A stretch of 64,000 nt of DNA from the NCBI GenBank assembly GCA_039180875.1, contig JBCDCY010000002.1:1-64000 (forward strand). The letters are read 5' to 3'. This stretch comes from JBCDCY01 sp039180875 (lineage in GTDB: Bacteria; Pseudomonadota; Alphaproteobacteria; Rhodobacterales; Rhodobacteraceae). A program made the translations under genes and the position numbers. Within the stretch, counting starts at the first letter, position 1, and every line of letters begins with the position of its first letter. This document shows, one piece after another, positions 60,780-64,000 of this stretch. The notes under the pieces are model-generated. The model did no database searches, was not told the origin of the DNA, and was given only the letters and a program-made list of their open reading frames with translations.

Positions 60780-61490
60780 TCAGACCGGGGACGGTTCGGC
60801 TGGGTGTCGGGCCTCGACGATGCCGGCGACCGTCAGGGCGAACAGCACATGGCCGACCAGCGCCACCCAGGTGATGTTGCCGAAGCCGAGGAACGGCGGG
60901 TTGCCGGCGATCAGGTGCGCCATGAAGTAAAGCGCGAAGACCCAGAGCGCGACGCCGTAGACCAGGCCCGGCACGATCCAGTGCAGGCCCGGCGCCACGG
61001 CCAGCCAGGCCGGGCGGGCGAACAGGATCCAGCCGAGCGGGTAGGCGATCAGGCCGACCATGACGAAGTGCACGAAATGGCTCCAGCCACTCCGCCCGAA
61101 ATAGCCTGAGTCGACCCGGCGCTTGGCGGAGCGTACCTCCTCCTCAGCCGCGGCGAAGGCGGCGGTATCGCCCGCGGCCTCCGCCTGGGCGGCGGTCAGA
61201 CGGGCCTGGGCCAGGGTCAATGCCTGTTCCGCCCGCCGCTTCGCCCCGCCGCGGGTATTGGCGACCTCCGCCTCGGCCGCGGTGACGGCCGTCTCAGCCT
61301 CCTCCACGCTGCCGATGCCGAGCCCGACCCATTGCGAGACGTTGGTGAGCGTCGCGGTGGCGAGCCCGGTGGGCGCCAGCCGCGCCTGACCGGCCAGCGG
61401 GCTGAGCGCCTGGCCGAACAAGTCGAAGATGAAGGTGGCGACGGCCCCGGCCAGCAGCATCGTCCCGATCCAGCGGAGTGGCGTGTTCAT
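60780..61490 (-). CDS. Membrane protein with internal coiled-coil loop
   Basis: 236 residues. Helix one (~8-25), then a ~100-residue loop rich in Ala/Glu/Arg (VEEAETAVTAAEAEVANTR..., AEQALTLAQARLTAAQAEA, EEEVRSAKRRVDSG) with heptad character, then three or four helices (FVHFVMVGLIAYPLGWILF, HWIVPGLVYGVALWVFALYFMAHLIAG, ITWVALVGHVLFALTVAGIVEA). No named family recognised. Converges on ctaA. Confidence 0.7.
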   Translation of the reverse strand: MNTPLRWIGTMLLAGAVATFIFDLFGQALSPLAGQARLAPTGLATATLTNVSQWVGLGIGSVEEAETAVTAAEAEVANTRGGAKRRAEQALTLAQARLTAAQAEAAGDTAAFAAAEEEVRSAKRRVDSGYFGRSGWSHFVHFVMVGLIAYPLGWILFARPAWLAVAPGLHWIVPGLVYGVALWVFALYFMAHLIAGNPPFLGFGNITWVALVGHVLFALTVAGIVEARHPAEPSPV

Positions 61491-61644
61491 GGTTCTCTCT
61501 CACTTCTGTCGTTTGCCAGGCAGGTTCCGCCGGCCCCATGACGGTGTGAACCCGGGGCACGGTTCGCAATGGTGGCGTCGATCACGCCGGTCTCACATGC
61601 GCTTCAAGCGTCTGAAACAGACCGGGTGATGCGGGCAGTGTATC

Positions 61645-62901
61645 TCACGGGTCAAGCGCCACCAGGGCATGGCGCTTTCGCCCGGCCGAGAGCTTGAGCG
61701 GCGCGCCGAAGGCATCGCGGCCGAGCACCATGCTCGTGTCGGTCACCGGCGCATCGTCGAGCCGGGCGCCGCCACCCTCGATCAGCCGCTTCGCCTCCTT
61801 GCCGGAGGTGGCGAGACCGGCCCGGACGAAGAGCTGCACGACGGAGATGCCGTCCGGCCCCAGATCGTCGGGAGCGAGGACCGCGCGGGGCAAATCCTCC
61901 CCCACGCCGCCCTGCTCGAAAACCGCGCGAGCGGTCTCCTCCGCCGCCTTGGCCGCGTCCGCGCCGCGGCAGAGCGTCGTCACCTCATTCGCCAGCCGCA
62001 CCTTGGCCTCGTTGATCTCGGAGCCGCCGAGGGCGCCCAGACGCTCACACTCCTCCACCGGCAATTCCGTGAACATCTTCAGGAACTTGGCCACATCCGC
62101 ATCGGCCACGTTCCGCCACCACTGCCAGAAGTCGTAGGAGGACATCATGTCCTCGTTCAGCCAGATCGCGCCGTCGGCCGACTTGCCCATCTTCTTGCCA
62201 TCGGCCCGGGTGACGAGAGGAGAGGTGAGGCCCCAGGCCTCCGCCCCCTCGACCCGGCGGATCAGATCCGCGCCAGAGACGATGTTGCCCCACTGGTCCG
62301 ACCCGCCCATCTGCAGCACGCAGCCGAAGCGGCGATGCAGCTCGAGGAAGTCGTAGGACTGCAGGAGCATGTAGTTGAACTCGATGAAGCTGAGCGGCTG
62401 CTCCCGATCCAGCCGCGCCCGGATCGACTCGAATGTTAGCATCCGGTTGACCGAGAAATGCCGGCCGATATCGCGCAGGAAGTCGACGTATTTGAGCTCG
62501 TCCAGCCAGTCCGCGTTGTTGGGCATGATCGCGTCCGTCGCGCCCTCGCCGTAGGTGACGTAGCGGGCGAAGACCTGGCGGATGCCCATCATGTTCTCGA
62601 TGATCCGCTCGGGCGAGAGCATCTGGCGCGCCTCGTCCTTGCCGGAGGGATCGCCGACCTTGGTGGTGCCGCCGCCCATCAGCGTGATGGGCTGATGCCC
62701 GGTGCGCTGCCACCAGCGCAGCATCATGATCTGGACGAGGTTGCCGATATGCAGGCTCGAGGCTGTCAGATCGAAACCGATATAGCCAACCGAAGTGCCG
62801 CGCTGAAGGCGCTGGTCCAGCCCCTCCAGATCCGTGCAATCCTGGATGAAGCCGCGGCTGAGGAGCGCGTGCAGAAAATCGCTCTTGGGCGTGTAGGCCA
62901 T
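61645..62901 (-). CDS. tyrS: Tyrosine--tRNA ligase
   Basis: 418 residues from ATG 62901 (MAYTPKSDFL), chosen because GGAGG sits just upstream; ATG 62925 is also open. Class I: HIGN at 51-54, tyrosine pocket with DQW at 202-204, KMGKS at 237-241 and a C-terminal S4-type RNA-binding domain (GKEAKRLIEGGGARLDDAPV). Divergent from anmK by 65 bp. Confidence 0.97.
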   Translation of the reverse strand: MAYTPKSDFLHALLSRGFIQDCTDLEGLDQRLQRGTSVGYIGFDLTASSLHIGNLVQIMMLRWWQRTGHQPITLMGGGTTKVGDPSGKDEARQMLSPERIIENMMGIRQVFARYVTYGEGATDAIMPNNADWLDELKYVDFLRDIGRHFSVNRMLTFESIRARLDREQPLSFIEFNYMLLQSYDFLELHRRFGCVLQMGGSDQWGNIVSGADLIRRVEGAEAWGLTSPLVTRADGKKMGKSADGAIWLNEDMMSSYDFWQWWRNVADADVAKFLKMFTELPVEECERLGALGGSEINEAKVRLANEVTTLCRGADAAKAAEETARAVFEQGGVGEDLPRAVLAPDDLGPDGISVVQLFVRAGLATSGKEAKRLIEGGGARLDDAPVTDTSMVLGRDAFGAPLKLSAGRKRHALVALDP

Positions 62902-62966
62902 CGGGGCCTCCGTTGGTCTCGGCATGTCCTCGCTGTATAGCGGCGGCAGGGACGAAGGGAAGGGCG

Positions 62967-64000
62967 ATGCCGGGAGAGAGCGAACCGATCTGGGCCTTGG
63001 GGCTGATGAGCGGCACGTCGATGGACGGGATCGACGCCGCGATGGTGCGGACCGATGGGGAGGCGATCGCGGCGTTCGGGCCGAGCCTGTCGCTCCCCCA
63101 CGGCGCGGCCGATCGCGCCGTGCTGCAGACCGCCCTGCAGGATTGGGAGCGCCTGCGCCGGACGGAGAGCGCCGCCGCTCGGGCCGAGGTCGAGGCGGCG
63201 GTCACGGCGAGCCACGGCGCCGCCGCCTATCGCCTGATGCTGGCGGCGGAGGCGCTGCCGGAGGTGATCGGCTTTCACGGCCAGACGCTCGCCCATATGC
63301 CGGAGGAGGGCTGGACTTGGCAGCTCGGCGACGGGGCGGCGATGGCCCGGGGTCTGAACCGCCCCGTGGTCTGGGATTTCCGCACGGCCGACATGGCGGC
63401 GGGGGGCGAGGGTGCACCGCTCGCGCCCTTCTACCACTTTGCGCTCGCTCGTCGGATCGGCGCCACGGAGCCGCTCGCCTTCCTCAACATCGGGGGCGTG
63501 GCCAACATCACCTGGGTGGATCCCGGCAAGGAGGGGCCGGAGGTTGACGGCGCGCTGCTGGCCTTCGACACCGGGCCGGGCAACGCGCTTTTGGACGACT
63601 GGATGATGCGCCAGACCGGCGCCCCGATGGACGAGAGCGGTGGGGTCGCGGCGGCCGGCACGCCACACCGGCTGCTGGCCGATCTGAACTCCGCCGGCGC
63701 CTACGCGGCGCGGCGCCCGCCCAAGTCGCTCGACCGCAACGCCTTTGCCCTGGTGCTCGACCGGATCGCGGCGCTCTCGACGGAGGACGGGGCGGCGACG
63801 CTCACGGCGCTGACGGTTGAGACCGTGGCTGCCGCCCTGCCGCACCTGCCCGCGCCGCCCTCGCGCTGGCTGGTTTGCGGCGGCGGGCGGCGCAACGCCA
63901 CGATGATGCGCTGGCTCGACGAGCGACTGGAGGCGCCGGTGGCGGCGGTCGAGGACGTGGGCCTCGACGGCGATATGCTGGAGGCCCAGGCCTTCGCCCA
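62967..64000 (+). CDS. anmK: Anhydro-N-acetylmuramic acid kinase, 3' end beyond window
   Basis: About 344 residues from ATG 62967, open through the right edge. Phosphorylates and opens anhMurNAc from recycled cell wall to give MurNAc-6-phosphate. Seen: LGLMSGTSMDGIDAA, VIGFHGQTLAHMPE, LNIGGVANITW, FDTGPGNALLDDWM and VCGGGRRNATMM. A tyrS-anmK divergent pair is common in Rhodobacterales. Confidence 0.95.
   Translation, partial: MPGESEPIWALGLMSGTSMDGIDAAMVRTDGEAIAAFGPSLSLPHGAADRAVLQTALQDWERLRRTESAAARAEVEAAVTASHGAAAYRLMLAAEALPEVIGFHGQTLAHMPEEGWTWQLGDGAAMARGLNRPVVWDFRTADMAAGGEGAPLAPFYHFALARRIGATEPLAFLNIGGVANITWVDPGKEGPEVDGALLAFDTGPGNALLDDWMMRQTGAPMDESGGVAAAGTPHRLLADLNSAGAYAARRPPKSLDRNAFALVLDRIAALSTEDGAATLTALTVETVAAALPHLPAPPSRWLVCGGGRRNATMMRWLDERLEAPVAAVEDVGLDGDMLEAQAFA

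Overview
The window is a GC-rich stretch of a bacterial chromosome. The gene content points to an alphaproteobacterium, most likely of the Rhodobacterales: a CckA-type hybrid kinase, a GAAC-N7-GAAC LexA box at recA, type-2 CtaA, SfsA/Map/RadC neighbours, Liv-type transporters, and a folate/corrinoid gene set with a PF13769 'virulence factor' protein. Genus cannot be read from the sequence. All assignments come from reading the translated frames; no database search was run.

Layout. 1-1.9 kb: a cut-off tyrosine recombinase, then a leftward operon of a nonsense-disrupted secreted protein, an ABM-type small oxygenase and an AraC regulator; this looks like a small accessory patch. 2.0-7.9 kb: mutT, argJ and an exported parvulin (leftward) divergent from secA. 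8-10.8 kb: a small unknown and an orphan form-II CoxL-like molybdenum hydroxylase subunit. 11-15.7 kb: a three-gene envelope unit of two paralogous membrane-anchored proteins with a four-cysteine domain (the second with a very long Ala/Pro linker and an extra C-terminal domain) and a PstS-OmpA hybrid. 15.8-19.3 kb: radC, map, sfsA and a CinA-like gene. 19.4 kb: tRNA-Leu(TAA). 19.6-26.5 kb: membrane-anchored AraC regulator, sterol-desaturase-like protein, LldD-like FMN enzyme, haem-type TonB receptor, PhzS-like flavin monooxygenase.

26.7-33.3 kb: a compact six-gene operon of livHMGF, an acyl-CoA ligase and a periplasmic binding protein, closed by a large hairpin. 33.5-41.4 kb: a one-carbon region: a [2Fe-2S]/ASKHA corrinoid-activator-like protein, an exported rhodanese, a phytanoyl-CoA-dioxygenase-like enzyme, a pterin-binding methyltransferase, a MetF-like protein, a PF13769 protein and, divergently, canonical metF. 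The set looks like parts of a split B12-dependent methionine synthase or related methyltransferase, but no corrinoid carrier or homocysteine-binding subunit is present here.

41.5-64 kb: mostly housekeeping: Ppx/GppA, rlmE, TDT-family transporter, guaB, AhpD-like protein, RsmB-like methyltransferase, cckA, a sulfotransferase-like protein, recA (with promoter and SOS box), alaS, two DUF1330 paralogues, DUF4328 protein, icd, TfoX-like protein, TrmJ-like methyltransferase, ctaA, an unusual coiled-coil membrane protein, tyrS and the start of anmK, which runs off the right edge.

Three intergenic copies of one element (21.6, 36.7 and 46.0 kb), one folding into a long hairpin kept by G-U pairs, link otherwise unrelated loci. 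No CRISPR array, rRNA gene, complete insertion sequence or replication origin was seen.
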